DNA from: Kitasatospora gansuensis
Lineage (GTDB): Bacteria > Actinomycetota > Actinomycetes > Streptomycetales > Streptomycetaceae
Assembly: GCF_014203705.1 (NCBI RefSeq)
Contig: NZ_JACHJR010000001.1
Coordinates: 7,874,001-7,938,000, forward strand
Length of the DNA stretch: 64,000 nucleotides
Direction: 5' to 3'
Part shown: in pieces, positions 37,801 to 46,781 of the stretch
Layout of the letters: every line of letters starts with the position of its first letter
Position numbering within the stretch: the first letter of the stretch is position 1
Position numbers and translations under genes: made by a program
The notes under the pieces: generated by a model
Databases searched by the model: none
What the model saw: only the letters and a program-made list of their open reading frames with translations
Told to the model about the DNA's origin: nothing

Positions 37801-39232
37801 GCCCGGGGAACTGCGGGAGTTGGTGGACCGGGCGTTCGAGCGGTTCTTCGCCACCGCGAGCCTGCTCGGCACGCCGCAGGTCTGCGCCGACATGGTGGAC
37901 CGGATGAAGGCCGCCGGCGTCGACGAGGTCGCCTGCCTGATCGACTTCGGGGTCGAGGAGAAGGCGGCACTGGACGCCCTGACCCACCTGACCACCGTTC
38001 GGGAGATCAGCGCCGAGCGCAGGGAAGCCGTACTGGCCAAGGCCGAGGAGCCGATCGCCGAACAGCTGCGGGCGCACGCCGTGACGCACCTGCAGTGCAC
38101 GCCGTCACTGGCCCGCGCACTGCTGGCGGACCAGGACGCGCGGGCCGAACTGCCGCGGCTCAGCCGGTTGTTGGTGGGCGGTGAGGCGTTCCCCGCCGAC
38201 CTGGCCCGCGAGCTAGCCGACGCCGTCGGCGGCACGGTGCACAACATGTACGGGCCGACCGAGGCCGCGGTCTGGGCGACCACCTCGCAGATCGCGCCCG
38301 GTGGCGGCCCGGTGTCCATCGGGCGGCCGTTGGCGAACGTACGGGCCTACGTGGTCGACCGCGATGCGCGGCTCTGCCCGACGGGCGTACCCGGAGAGCT
38401 GTGGCTCGGCGGGGGCGGCGTGGTCCGCGGCTACCTCAACCGCACCGAGGTGACCGCCGAACGCTTCCAGCCCGACCCGTTCGCCGACCGGCCGGGAGCC
38501 AGGGTCTACCGTACGGGCGACCTGGCCCGCTGGGGGACCGGCGGCGCACTCGAGTTCCTCGGCCGCATCGACGACCAGGTGAAGCTGCACGGTCACCGGA
38601 TCGAGCTCGGCGAGATCGAGACGGCGCTCGCCGAACACGCGGGCGTCCGGTCGGCGGTCGCGGTCATCCGGGGCACCGGCGCGGAACAGCGGATCATCGG
38701 CCACTACGTGCCGGCGACCGACCGGGCGACCACCGGTGCCGAGCTGCGCGCCTTCCTCGCCACGCGGTTGCCCGGCTACATGGTGCCCAGCGCCGTGCAC
38801 CCGATCGACGCGCTGCCGTTGACCCCGAACGGCAAGGTCGACCGCAGGGCGCTGCCCGACCGGTCGGAGGCGCGGCCCGAGGGCACGACGGCGTACGCGC
38901 CGCCGACGAACGCGACCGAGCGGCTGGTCACCGAGGTGTGGCGAGAGGTCCTCGGCGTCGACCGGGTGGGCCTGGACGACAGCTTCTTCGACCTCGGCGG
39001 GAACTCGCTGCTGGTGGTGGTGGCCAGGGCCCGGCTGATCGAACACCGCGACAGCGGGCTCTCGTTGGTGGACATGTTCCGCTATCCGTCCGCACGGGCC
39101 CTGGCCGAGGCGATGGACCGCAAGCCGGACGAAGGGCCCGACGAGGCGGTCGGCGCGGGTGCCGCACGGGGCGCCGCTCGGCGCGTCGCCGGACAGGCTG
39201 CCGCACGGCGTGCGGGCAGGACAGGGGTGTGA
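34859..39232 (+). CDS. NRPS module C-A-PCP with luciferase-like monooxygenase inserted in the A domain
   Basis: A 1457-residue single module. C domain (15-440) with HHLACDG near 146. A domain begins near 474, with A3 [11 protein letters not shown] near 616 and A4 FDISV near 661; then an FMN-dependent luciferase-like monooxygenase (about 706-1045; hallmarks [11 protein letters not shown] and [12 protein letters not shown]) interrupts it, and the A domain resumes with A5 NMYGPTE near 1131, A7 YRTGD near 1217, A10 NGKVDR near 1324. PCP Ser in LGGNSLL near 1383. No TE or R domain. Pocket residues read by eye give DIVQLGMVW(K), conservatively close to the Gly code DILQLGLIWK. This recalls myxothiazol MtaG, where an embedded oxygenase acts on Gly to release an amide. 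GTG start overlaps the previous stop. Confidence 0.93.
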   Translation: MSGAIEPEVGDEDSSAPLSYAQQRLWFLDQLQPGSSVYNVPLGYDITGPLDPTALERALTEVVRRHEILRTAFRSTGGTPHQVVLPPAPVSIPVVDLTAPGRSADEVARLTDEEAGVPFDLVAGRVIRARLLRLGEQQHRLLLTVHHLACDGASVGTLGRELEVQYLAALRGQDRPEPELPMQYADFADWQQNTLAGPELDRLLAYWTDSLAGLPAQQLPTDHARPPVQSYRGAALTFELPSASVQQLEELGRSEGVTLYSVLLAAFSVLLRAHVGQDEVVVGTPVSGRERPELAGLIGFFTNTLVLRCDLGSGPTFRQLIQRLWTEVKGALAHQDLPFEKLVEELHPDRDLAQNPLFQVLFSYRYEEEGAGLRLDGCQVQPVLGDTGAARFDLTLSLTRTPAGVRGRLEYNTDLFEGTTAERIAERYVQVVTAAAQAPDRPVDELAVLPAGELATLADWQTGAEAGTDDALVHQLFAQRVAATPDAVAVVAADTTLTYRELDRLADRFAGQLRQLGVAPDEPVGVHLGRTSLLMVTLLGILKAGAAYLPLDPGYPRDRLAFMVGDAGVRLVVADSRSAAAAGRLGAGQVVVPDLAGEPDASPSAVTADNLAYVIYTSGSTGLPKGVMVTHRNVVNLFAGMDDVFGADEPSTWLAVTSVSFDISVVELLWALMHGHRIVLRGEPPLPSASAAAESAAVAEARARPIDFSLLYFGSDAEASSEDRYRLLLDGAKFADRNGFTAVWTPERHFHQFGGLYPNPSVMAAAVAAVTERVQVRAGSVVLPLHDPLRVAEEWSVVDNISAGRAGISLASGWHANDFALAPDRYEKRKQLMMDGLAEVRKLWRGEKVSRRNGVGAEVEVGVFPRPVQPELPVWLTSAKHPETFRMAGEAGTGVLTHLLGHSLEELAEKIALYRRTWREHGHGPGDGHVAVMVHTFVGQDLDEVRELVREPMSRYLETSFDLIASLGATTGSAEDFRALPPGELRELVDRAFERFFATASLLGTPQVCADMVDRMKAAGVDEVACLIDFGVEEKAALDALTHLTTVREISAERREAVLAKAEEPIAEQLRAHAVTHLQCTPSLARALLADQDARAELPRLSRLLVGGEAFPADLARELADAVGGTVHNMYGPTEAAVWATTSQIAPGGGPVSIGRPLANVRAYVVDRDARLCPTGVPGELWLGGGGVVRGYLNRTEVTAERFQPDPFADRPGARVYRTGDLARWGTGGALEFLGRIDDQVKLHGHRIELGEIETALAEHAGVRSAVAVIRGTGAEQRIIGHYVPATDRATTGAELRAFLATRLPGYMVPSAVHPIDALPLTPNGKVDRRALPDRSEARPEGTTAYAPPTNATERLVTEVWREVLGVDRVGLDDSFFDLGGNSLLVVVARARLIEHRDSGLSLVDMFRYPSARALAEAMDRKPDEGPDEAVGAGAARGAARRVAGQAAARRAGRTGV

Positions 39233-39281
39233 GCGTGCCAGCGAACCATTCGACACGGCATCGAACCATGGGGGGTCTTGG

Positions 39282-41753
39282 GTGAGTACCGAGATGGAAG
39301 ACGGGACGGAGCTGATCGCGGTCGTCGGGATCGCCGGGCGGCTGCCGGGAGCCCCGACCATCGAGGCGTTCTGGCGCAACCAGCGCGACGGCGTCGAGTC
39401 GGTCTCCAGGTTCAGTACCCAGCAGCTGGTCGAGGCCGGGTGGCCGGCGGAGATGCTGTCCCACCCCGACTACGTGCCCGCCGCCGCGGTCATCGAGGAC
39501 GCCGACCACTTCGACCGGGAGTTCTTCGGGTACACCGAGGAACAGGCGGAGATCAGCGACCCGCAGCAGCGGATCTTCGCCGAGACCGTCTGGCACGCGC
39601 TGGAGGACACCGGGCACGACCCGGCGCGGTTCGACGGCGCCGTCGGTGTCTACGCGGGCCAATTCGCCAACAAGTACCTGCCGTTGAACCTCCTGGCGAA
39701 CGCGAAGTTCCGGGGATCGATGGCGGCCTTCTCCGCTCGCCCGTACAACGACAAGGACTTCCTCGCGACCAGGGCGGCGTACCTGTGCGACCTGCGGGGT
39801 CCCGCGATCACCGTGCAGGCGGCATGTTCCACGTCGCTCGTCGCCATCCACCTCGCCTGCCAGGCGCTGCTGGGTCACGAGTGCGACATGGCGCTGGCGG
39901 GGGGAGTGGCGCTGCCCGTCCCGTTGATCGGCGGCTACCCGGTGGTCGCGGGCGGCATCTTCGCGCGGGACGGCCACTGCCGGCCGTTCGACGTCGCGTC
40001 CAGCGGAACCGTGCCCGGATACGGCGTCACGGTCGTGGCGCTCCGCAGGCTGAGCGACGCGATCGCGGACGGCGACAACATTCGCGCCGTGATCCTCGGC
40101 AGCGCGGTCAACAACGACGGTTCGGCGAAGTTCGGGTTCAACGCGCCGAGCATGCAGGCCCAGGCCGAGGTGATCGCCACCGCGCACGCGGTCGCCGGCG
40201 TGCGGTCGGAGAGCATCGGCTACATCGAGGCGCACGGCACCGGCACCCCGCTCGGCGACCCGATCGAGGTGGGCGGGCTCACCAAGGCCTTCAACACCAG
40301 TGAGCGCGGCTTCTGCGCGATCGGTTCGGCGAAGGCCAACATCGGTCACCTGGACGCCGCCGCAGGGGCGGCGGGCTTCGCCCGGGCGGTGCTGGCGCTC
40401 GAACACGGCGAGATCCCGCCGAGTATCAACTACGAAGCGCCCAATCCGGCGCTGCTGCTGGACCGCACGCCGTTCTACGTGCCGACCACCGTCCGACCCT
40501 GGCCGCGTGGCGCGACGCCGCGACGGGCCGGTGTCAGCGCCTTCGCGGTCGGCGGCACCAACGCGCACGTGGTGCTCCAGGAGGCGCCGGCACCGCGAGC
40601 CAGCGCGCCGCACGTACGTGACCGGCAGCTGCTCGTGCTGTCCGCACGGACCGGCAAGGCCCTGGCGGACGCGGCGAACAATCTCGCCGACCGCCTGGAC
40701 CGGCAGGACGACCTCGACCTCGCCGACGTCGCGCACACCCTGCAGGTCGGCCGGCGCAGGTTCCCGCTCCGCCGGCATCTGGTGTGCGGCGACCGGACCG
40801 AGGCGATCGCCGCGCTCCGGGCGTTGGCCCGGCCGGGGACCGTGGACACCACCGGTGAGGTGGAGGCCCAGCAGGTGGTCTTCATGTTCCCCGGCAGCGC
40901 CTCGTACCGGCCCGACGCCGCCTCGACGATTTACCGCAGCGAACCGGTCTTCGCCCAGGAGGTGGACCGCTGCGCCGAACTGGCGCGACCACTGCTGGGG
41001 TACGACCTGCGTGCGCTGCTCTCGCCGTCCACCTGGGACGGACCGCAGGTGGGACACGACGACCCGCGCGGCGTGGCCGCCGCGGCCTTCGGCCTGCAGT
41101 GGGCCCTCGCCCGGCTGTGGCAGTCGTGGGGGGTGCACCCCGCCGCGATGATCGGCGACGGCGACGGCGAGTACGTGGCAGCCTGCCTGGCCGGCGTGAT
41201 CGACCTGGCGGACGCCATCGACGTCACGATCGCCGGGGCCGGCGCCGGGGCGGACGAGTTCGCCGCCAAGGTGGCGCGCTACGAACTCAAGCCGCCGCAG
41301 GTGCCGTACATCTCCGGAGCGACCGGGACCTGGATCGGTCCGGAGGAGGCCGTGGAGCCGGCCCACTGGGCCCGCCACCTCCGCGAGCCGTCCCGGTTCA
41401 CCGACGGTCTGCGGGAACTGGCCGGCGAGCCCGGCCGGATCCTGCTGGAGGTGGGGCCGGGCAGCACGCTCACCGAGGCTGTCGCACGGCAGGAGCAGCA
41501 CCTGGTGGCGCTGCCCTCGCTGGCACTCGCGGACGGGAACCGATCCGACCTCGGGGCCCTGCTCGACGCCGTCGGCAGGCTGTGGCAGCAGTCCACCGTG
41601 GAGATCGACTGGGACGCGTTCCGCGCCACGTCGCGACCGCGGCGGGTGTCGCTGCCGGGCTACCCGTTCCAGCGGAGCCGGTACTGGATCGGGCCCGACT
41701 CCGGCAGTTACGAACCACTGGGTATGGAGGAGGCGTCATGGACGAGCCGCTAG
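39282..41753 (+). CDS. PKS ketosynthase with truncated, catalytically dead AT and no ACP
   Basis: About 823 residues. The KS (10-445) is complete: Cys182 in VQAACSTSL, His318 in EAHGTGT, His356 in ANIGH. The C-terminal part is recognisably an acyltransferase but is short (about 220 residues) and degenerate: the entry motif GQGSQ is replaced by PGSASY, the nucleophile motif GHSxG reads GDGDG (625-629), so both the His and Ser are changed, and the small subdomain with the YASH/HAFH specificity motif is missing. The protein ends after the post-AT linker (RVSLPGYPFQRSRYW) without KR, ACP or TE. It presumably elongates the peptide with an extender already carried by the discrete FkbJ-type ACP. GTG 39282 start inferred from GGGGGG; ATG 39294 is an alternative. 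Confidence 0.93.
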   Translation: MSTEMEDGTELIAVVGIAGRLPGAPTIEAFWRNQRDGVESVSRFSTQQLVEAGWPAEMLSHPDYVPAAAVIEDADHFDREFFGYTEEQAEISDPQQRIFAETVWHALEDTGHDPARFDGAVGVYAGQFANKYLPLNLLANAKFRGSMAAFSARPYNDKDFLATRAAYLCDLRGPAITVQAACSTSLVAIHLACQALLGHECDMALAGGVALPVPLIGGYPVVAGGIFARDGHCRPFDVASSGTVPGYGVTVVALRRLSDAIADGDNIRAVILGSAVNNDGSAKFGFNAPSMQAQAEVIATAHAVAGVRSESIGYIEAHGTGTPLGDPIEVGGLTKAFNTSERGFCAIGSAKANIGHLDAAAGAAGFARAVLALEHGEIPPSINYEAPNPALLLDRTPFYVPTTVRPWPRGATPRRAGVSAFAVGGTNAHVVLQEAPAPRASAPHVRDRQLLVLSARTGKALADAANNLADRLDRQDDLDLADVAHTLQVGRRRFPLRRHLVCGDRTEAIAALRALARPGTVDTTGEVEAQQVVFMFPGSASYRPDAASTIYRSEPVFAQEVDRCAELARPLLGYDLRALLSPSTWDGPQVGHDDPRGVAAAAFGLQWALARLWQSWGVHPAAMIGDGDGEYVAACLAGVIDLADAIDVTIAGAGAGADEFAAKVARYELKPPQVPYISGATGTWIGPEEAVEPAHWARHLREPSRFTDGLRELAGEPGRILLEVGPGSTLTEAVARQEQHLVALPSLALADGNRSDLGALLDAVGRLWQQSTVEIDWDAFRATSRPRRVSLPGYPFQRSRYWIGPDSGSYEPLGMEEASWTSR

Positions 41754-42592
41754 TCGCCATTGTGGGCGCGGGGGTCATGGGCACCGGGATCTCGACGCTC
41801 GTCGTCGGGCACGGACTGCCGGTCGTACTGGTGGACATCGACGAGGGCGTGCTGGACCGCGCCACCGCGGCGTCCGCCAACGGCCTGCGGCACGCGCAGT
41901 TGGCGGGTGCGCTGCCGGCCGGGGTCACCCCCGGGAAGCTGCGCACCACGCTCTCGCTGAACGACGTCGCCGACGCGACGGTGGTCATCGAGGCGGTCAC
42001 CGAGCTGCCCGAGCAGAAGGCGGACGTGCTGGCCGGGGTATCGGCCCTGGTCCGGCCCGGAACCCCCTTGATCTCCAACACGTCCGGCATCCCCATCGAC
42101 GAGATGGCCGCGTGGGTGAAGCACCCCGGTGACCTCATCGGCACGCACTTCATGAATCCCGCGTACCTGATCAAGATGGTCGAGGTGATCCGCGGCCCGC
42201 AGACCACGGACGAGACCGTCGAGGCGGTGCTCTCGCTGCTGACCCGGATCGGTCGGCGGGCGGTGGTGGTCCGTGACGCGCCCGGCTTCGTGACCAGCCG
42301 GCTCCTGCACCCGATGATCAACGACGCCGCCGAGGTGGTCCGGGCCGGCACTTCCACCGTCGAGGACGTGGACACCCTGATGCAGGGCTGCCTCGGTCAT
42401 CCGACGGGCCCGCTGCGCACCGCGGACCTGATCGGCATCGACAACCTCGTCGACGCTCTGGAGGCGCTGTACGCCCGGACCGGAGACGAGCGGTGCCGCC
42501 CCAGTGAGCTTCTTCTCGAAAAGGTTCGGCGAGGCGAGCTCGGCCGAAAGAGCGGCCGTGGCTTCTACAACTACAGTGAGGCACAGTCATGA
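41738..42592 (+). CDS. fkbK: 3-hydroxyacyl-CoA dehydrogenase-like, FkbK type (methoxymalonyl-ACP pathway)
   Basis: A 284-residue Rossmann dehydrogenase with GAGVMGTGIS as NAD-binding loop, conserved Ser and His of the family (SNTSG, IGTHFMNP) and a C-terminal helical dimer domain. In methoxymalonyl-ACP loci (FK520, ansamitocin) the homologous enzyme oxidises the glyceryl-ACP hydroxyl to the aldehyde/tartronate semialdehyde level. Preceded by GGAGGAGG; its start lies 16 bases inside the KS gene and its stop overlaps the ACP start (ATGA). Its identity as FkbK rests on synteny with FkbJ, FkbI and FkbH. Confidence 0.92.
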   Translation: MDEPLVAIVGAGVMGTGISTLVVGHGLPVVLVDIDEGVLDRATAASANGLRHAQLAGALPAGVTPGKLRTTLSLNDVADATVVIEAVTELPEQKADVLAGVSALVRPGTPLISNTSGIPIDEMAAWVKHPGDLIGTHFMNPAYLIKMVEVIRGPQTTDETVEAVLSLLTRIGRRAVVVRDAPGFVTSRLLHPMINDAAEVVRAGTSTVEDVDTLMQGCLGHPTGPLRTADLIGIDNLVDALEALYARTGDERCRPSELLLEKVRRGELGRKSGRGFYNYSEAQS

Positions 42593-42882
42593 CGGAACAG
42601 CAGACCGCAAAGGCGCCCTTCGACGTGGACGCCGTCATCGACGAGATCACGAAGTTCGTGGCCGGGCAGACCCGGACCACCCCCGAGGCGGATCAGGACC
42701 TCTTCGCCACCGGGGTCGCCAACTCCATGATCGCCATGCAGCTGGTCGTGTTCCTGGAGCAGACCTACGCCGTGACGGTCTCCGGCCCTGACCTGCAGCT
42801 GTCCAACTTCTTCACGGTCAAGAGCATGGCCGCGCTGGTCGGCCGACTCCAGGCAGAGTCTGCCGCCGACAGCGATGTCTGA
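42589..42882 (+). CDS. fkbJ: Discrete acyl carrier protein, FkbJ type
   Basis: A 97-residue carrier protein with the phosphopantetheine Ser in TGVANSMIAMQ (near residue 46), where the usual DSL is NSM, as in extender-unit ACPs. It is the carrier on which FkbH loads 1,3-bisphosphoglycerate-derived glyceryl units, later oxidised to hydroxymalonyl and methylated. With no ACP in the KS protein, it may also be the carrier used directly in elongation. Overlaps both neighbours. Confidence 0.93.
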   Translation: MTEQQTAKAPFDVDAVIDEITKFVAGQTRTTPEADQDLFATGVANSMIAMQLVVFLEQTYAVTVSGPDLQLSNFFTVKSMAALVGRLQAESAADSDV

Positions 42883-44011
42883 CGGCATCTCCCCAGGGCA
42901 CGAGGACATCTGGCGTTCCGTCGGGGAGAACGCCGGCGGATGGGACATCGCCGGCGAGATCCCACGGACCGTCCTGACCGAACTCGGCGCGGCCGGCCTG
43001 CTCTGTGCCGAAGTGGGCAAGCAGTACGGCGGCCTCGGCCTGGGCAGCCAGGAGAGCGGGCAGCTGACCGCGTACGTCGGGAGCCTGTGCAGCTCGGTCC
43101 GCAGTGTGATGACCTCGCAGGGCATGGCGGCCTGGACGATCCAACGCCTCGGCACCCGTGAGCAGCGGGACGTGTTCCTGCCGCAGCTGACCGGCGGCCG
43201 CCTCGCGGCCGTCGCCTTCAGCGAGCCGGAGGCCGGCAGCGACCTCGGGGCGATGACCACCGAGCTGCGTCTCGACGGTGACACGGTGATCGTGGACGGC
43301 AGCAAGACCTGGATCACGGCCGCTGCCTATGCCGACGTGATCGTCGTGATCGGAAAGCTGGGCGACGACGCGGCGGCGGTCGTGGTGCCGACGGACGCCG
43401 AGGGGGTCCGGATCGAGAAGATCCCGCACCCGATGGGCTGCCGGGCGGCCGGGCACGCGCAGGTGCGGCTGGACGGCGTACGACTGCCGGCCGCGAACGT
43501 CCTCGGCGGCACCGGGCTGCCGCTGCCGTTCCTGGTGACGACGGCCCTGGCCTACGGCCGGATGTCGGTGGCCTGGGGCTGCGTCGGGATCCTGCGCGGC
43601 TGTCTCGACGCGGTGACCGAACACGCGAGATCGCGGCGGCAGTTCGGCAAGCCGATCGGGGAGCACCAGCTGGTCTCCCGCAGGGTCGCCGAGCTCTACG
43701 CCGCGGAGCAGGTCGCCACCGCGGTGTGCCGACAGGCCGCCGAGAGCTGGGAGTCGGGTTCGCCGGAGCTCGTGATCGCCACGGTGCTCGCGAAGCACGT
43801 GAGCGCGACCGAGGCCGTGCGGGGAACCGCGTCGGCCATGCAGATCATGGCCTCGGCGGGCGCGTCGGACGGCCACGTGGTCGCCCGGGCGTACCGGGAC
43901 GCGAAGTTGATGGAGATCATCGAGGGCAGCAGCGAGATCTGCCAGCTCGAACTCGCCAGACACGCCCTGGCGACCGGGAACAGCACCGTCCGGCAGAAGG
44001 AGGCGCAGTGA
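42875..44011 (+). CDS. fkbI: Acyl-CoA dehydrogenase-like, FkbI type
   Basis: A 378-residue flavoprotein of the acyl-CoA dehydrogenase fold: N-terminal helical domain, FAD-binding AFSEPEAGSDLGAMTT and TWITAAAYAD, and C-terminal helices with the quinone-like YRDAKLMEIIEGSSEI motif. In methoxymalonyl-ACP biosynthesis the homologue oxidises the aldehyde stage to the carboxylate on the ACP. Starts within the last codons of the ACP gene and overlaps the FkbH start by four bases. Confidence 0.93.
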   Translation: MSDGISPGHEDIWRSVGENAGGWDIAGEIPRTVLTELGAAGLLCAEVGKQYGGLGLGSQESGQLTAYVGSLCSSVRSVMTSQGMAAWTIQRLGTREQRDVFLPQLTGGRLAAVAFSEPEAGSDLGAMTTELRLDGDTVIVDGSKTWITAAAYADVIVVIGKLGDDAAAVVVPTDAEGVRIEKIPHPMGCRAAGHAQVRLDGVRLPAANVLGGTGLPLPFLVTTALAYGRMSVAWGCVGILRGCLDAVTEHARSRRQFGKPIGEHQLVSRRVAELYAAEQVATAVCRQAAESWESGSPELVIATVLAKHVSATEAVRGTASAMQIMASAGASDGHVVARAYRDAKLMEIIEGSSEICQLELARHALATGNSTVRQKEAQ

Positions 44012-45108
44012 GCGGACCAGTGCCATCGAGCGAACCGATCACCACGGTCAAGTGTGTCGTCTGGGACCTGGACAACACGCTGTGGAAAGGCACCCTGCTC
44101 GAGGGTGACGACGTGGTCATCGACGACCAGGTCCACCGCACCATCGTGGAGCTCGACTCCCGCGGCATCCTGCAGGCCGTGGCCAGCAAGAACGACCACG
44201 GCCCCGCCTGGCAGCGCCTCGAGGACCTCGGCGTCGCCGAGTACTTCGTGCTCGCCAGGATCGGGTGGGGCCCGAAGTCGGCGTCGGTACGCGAGATCGC
44301 CGACGAACTGAAGTTCGCCCACCACACGATCGCCTTCGTCGACGACCAGCCGGCCGAACGCGCGGAGGTGGAGTTCCACCTGCCGGAGGTGCGCTGCTAT
44401 CCGGCCGAGTCGGTGACCGAGCTGCTGACGCTGCCCGAGTTCATCCCGGCGACGGTGACGGCCGACTCGGGCCGGCGCCGCCAGATGTACCAGGCGAACG
44501 CGCGGCGCCAGGCCGAGCAGGAGTCGTTCACCGGGCCGTCGGAGGAGTTCCTGCGCTCGTTGGAGCTCGAGATGGAGATCGGCCGGGCCACGGCCGACGA
44601 CCTGTCCCGGGTGGAGGAACTGACCCTGCGGACCAGCCAGATGAACGCCACCGGTGTCCACTACTCCGACGCCGACCTGCGGGTGCTCCTGGACGACGCG
44701 CGCCACGAGGTCCTCACGATGACGATGAGCGACCGTTTCGGGTCGCACGGCGCGGTCGGTGTCGCGCTGGTGGAGACCGGATCTGCGGTGTGGCACCTGA
44801 AGCTGCTGGCGACCTCGTGCCGGGTGGTCTCGTTCGGTGCCGGCGCCACCGTGCTGAACTGGCTGGTCAACGAGGCGGCGACGGCCGGCGTCCATCTGGT
44901 CGCGGACTTCCGGCCGACCAGCCGGAACCGGATCATGGAAGTCGCGTACCGGTTCGCCGGGTTCACCGACGAGCCCTGTGCCTGTCTGGCCGAACTGCCG
45001 TCGTCGGAGTCGGACGGCGGGGAGACGCAACGACTGCACATCGCACCGGCACCGAGGCCGGCGCCCGGCACGCTGCGCCTCACCGCGGTCCGACTGGCCA
45101 CGGCCTGA
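44008..45108 (+). CDS. fkbH: FkbH-like HAD enzyme (glyceryl-ACP formation)
   Basis: A 366-residue two-part protein. The N-terminal HAD-like phosphatase domain has VVWDLDNTLWKGTLLEGD (nucleophile Asp and DxDxT form), SKNDHG and FVDDQPAER. The C-terminal part is GNAT-like (SRVEELTLRTSQMNATG). FkbH proteins dephosphorylate and transfer the glyceryl group of 1,3-bisphosphoglycerate to the ACP, the committed step towards hydroxy- and methoxymalonyl-ACP. The GTG start overlaps the previous stop. Last gene of the left arm; a perfect 18-bp terminator hairpin follows 22 bases later. Confidence 0.96.
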   Translation: MSGPVPSSEPITTVKCVVWDLDNTLWKGTLLEGDDVVIDDQVHRTIVELDSRGILQAVASKNDHGPAWQRLEDLGVAEYFVLARIGWGPKSASVREIADELKFAHHTIAFVDDQPAERAEVEFHLPEVRCYPAESVTELLTLPEFIPATVTADSGRRRQMYQANARRQAEQESFTGPSEEFLRSLELEMEIGRATADDLSRVEELTLRTSQMNATGVHYSDADLRVLLDDARHEVLTMTMSDRFGSHGAVGVALVETGSAVWHLKLLATSCRVVSFGAGATVLNWLVNEAATAGVHLVADFRPTSRNRIMEVAYRFAGFTDEPCACLAELPSSESDGGETQRLHIAPAPRPAPGTLRLTAVRLATA

Positions 45109-45130
45109 CGACACGTCATACGTCATACCG

Positions 45131-45172
45131 AAACGCTCGCCGCCCCGCTCGTCTGCGGGGCGGCGAGCGTTT
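45131..45172 (+). terminator. Terminator of the biosynthetic operon
   Basis: Perfect 18-bp stem (AAACGCTCGCCGCCCCGC, 45131-45148, with its complement at 45155-45172) and a six-base loop, flanked by A and T runs so that it can work in both directions. It lies between the convergent FkbH and O-methyltransferase genes. Confidence 0.92.
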
Positions 45173-45199
45173 GGCGTCGCGTCACCGACACACGCACGC

Positions 45200-45240
45200 C
45201 GTAGGGCGGGGAGACGCAAGGTGCGTCTCCCCGCCCTACG
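45200..45240 (-). terminator. Second terminator hairpin, serving the convergent - strand genes
   Basis: Perfect 19-bp stem (45200-45218 with 45222-45240) around a three-base loop, starting eight bases beyond the stop codon of the O-methyltransferase gene. Confidence 0.9.
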
Positions 45241-45247
45241 GGATGGG

Positions 45248-45910
45248 TCACTTCTTCCGGGCGAGAGTGATCCCGTCGGCCATCGTGAGCATCGAGACGT
45301 CCACGCGCGGGTCGTCGCGCAGTGACGCGTTGAGCGCCCGGATCGCGGTGGTGTCCGGGTCCTGGCGGTCCGGGTCGATCACGCGGCCGAAGAAGAGCGT
45401 GTTGTCGATGACGATCAGCCCTTCCGGACGCGTGAGTTTGAGCGCGGCCTCGTAGTACGTCCCGTAGTTGGCCTTGTCCGCGTCGATGAAGACGAGGTCG
45501 AAGGTCTCGCTGCCCCGCTCGTCCGCGAGGGCGGCGAGGCTCTGCGTCGCGTCACCGAGGCGAACGTCGATGCGTTCGCGGACTCCGGCGCGCTGCCAGT
45601 AGTCGGCGCCGATCGCCGGCCACCGGCCGTCGAGGTCCAGGGTGACGAGCGTGCCGTCCGCCGGCAGGGCACGCGCCATGCACAGCGTGCTGTAGCCGGT
45701 GAAGGTGCCGATCTCCAGCACCGATCTGGCACCCGTCAGGCCGACGAGCAGCGCCAGCAGCTGGCCCTCCTCGGCCATCACCTGCATGGCCGAGCCGGCC
45801 GGCAACCCCGCGGTCTGGGCCCGGAGTTCGGCCAGGATCGGGTCCTCCCGCAGGGACACGGCGCGGACGTAGTCGCGGATCTCCGCCGTCGCCACGATCT
45901 GATCTGCCAC
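45248..45910 (-). CDS. fkbG: O-methyltransferase, FkbG type
   Basis: A 220-residue SAM-dependent O-methyltransferase of the caffeoyl-CoA/catechol family: [12 protein letters not shown] (motif I), [10 protein letters not shown], and the metal-ligand region [18 protein letters not shown] with [11 protein letters not shown]. In FK520 and ansamitocin loci an enzyme of this type methylates the hydroxyl of hydroxymalonyl-ACP. It completes the five-step methoxymalonyl-ACP set, though it is encoded on the opposite strand. The second methyltransferase gene ends nine bases upstream, so both are co-transcribed from the - strand. Confidence 0.9.
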   Translation of the reverse strand: MADQIVATAEIRDYVRAVSLREDPILAELRAQTAGLPAGSAMQVMAEEGQLLALLVGLTGARSVLEIGTFTGYSTLCMARALPADGTLVTLDLDGRWPAIGADYWQRAGVRERIDVRLGDATQSLAALADERGSETFDLVFIDADKANYGTYYEAALKLTRPEGLIVIDNTLFFGRVIDPDRQDPDTTAIRALNASLRDDPRVDVSMLTMADGITLARKK

Positions 45911-45918
45911 GGCGCGGC

Positions 45919-46737
45919 CTACTTCTTCCTGGCGACGCAGGCGAAGGACAGCGGGATCGGGTCACCCGGAATCCGCCAGTTGTGGTCGCCGTCCGGCACC
46001 ATCAGCGGGAGCCGCTGCCGCGCGTCGTACGGAGCCTCGCGGACGCGCTCGATGGTCAGGCCGGCGCCTATCAGCGCGTTGACCACCTCTTCCACGGTCC
46101 ACCGCCAGCCGTAGATGCTGTGCGTCTCCACCTCCACCTCGTCGGCGATCCGGTCGGCGTAGCTCGTGGACATCTCGTGGTGCACATGCTTGGACTGGAA
46201 CAGCGAGCGGGCCACCCGCAGTTCCCCGTCGACGTCGCCCATGAGCGTGAGCATCGGGTGGATCTCCACCACCGTGAGGGTGCCACCCGGCTTGACGTAC
46301 TGCGCCGCCACCTGGGCCCAGCCGGCGATGTCGGGCAGGAAGGACAGGGTGCCGTATCCGGTGAACACCATGTCGAACTGGCCGTCGAGCACCTTCGGCA
46401 GGTCGTAGAGGTTCGCCTGGACGAAACTCGCGTCGAGGTCGAGGTCCGCGGCGAGCTCGCGGGCGATGTCGATCGCCTCGTCCGAGATGTCGGTGCCGGT
46501 CACCTTCGCGCCCAGGCGGGCGAGCGAGAGCGAGTTGACGCCGATGTGGCACTGGAGTTCGAGCAGGGTCCGGCCGCGGACGTCGCCCAGCTCCTCCTGC
46601 TCCAGCTTGCGCAGCATGTTGTGGCCCTGCTTGAAGCGCTCTACGTCGTAGTACGAGGACTGCATATGCGCTCGTGCTCGCAGGTTGAAGCCTTCTCGGT
46701 TGGCCGAGATTTTGTCGAGGTCGCTCATGGAGGTCAT
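45919..46737 (-). CDS. Class I SAM-dependent methyltransferase, cluster tailoring enzyme
   Basis: A 272-residue methyltransferase: [19 protein letters not shown] (motif I region, with an unusual ELQCHIG in place of DxGxGxG), [11 protein letters not shown], and [17 protein letters not shown]. This ELQCHFG-type motif I occurs in a known subgroup of small-molecule methyltransferases. The methyl acceptor (enol oxygen, amide nitrogen or N-terminus) cannot be told. ATG 46737 follows AAGGG. It lies 44 bases after the LuxR stop and nine before the FkbG-type gene. Confidence 0.88.
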   Translation of the reverse strand: MTSMSDLDKISANREGFNLRARAHMQSSYYDVERFKQGHNMLRKLEQEELGDVRGRTLLELQCHIGVNSLSLARLGAKVTGTDISDEAIDIARELAADLDLDASFVQANLYDLPKVLDGQFDMVFTGYGTLSFLPDIAGWAQVAAQYVKPGGTLTVVEIHPMLTLMGDVDGELRVARSLFQSKHVHHEMSTSYADRIADEVEVETHSIYGWRWTVEEVVNALIGAGLTIERVREAPYDARQRLPLMVPDGDHNWRIPGDPIPLSFACVARKK

Positions 46738-46781
46738 CGTTGATTCCCTTCGGCATGGACGGGTGGGTTATGGACGGCTGG

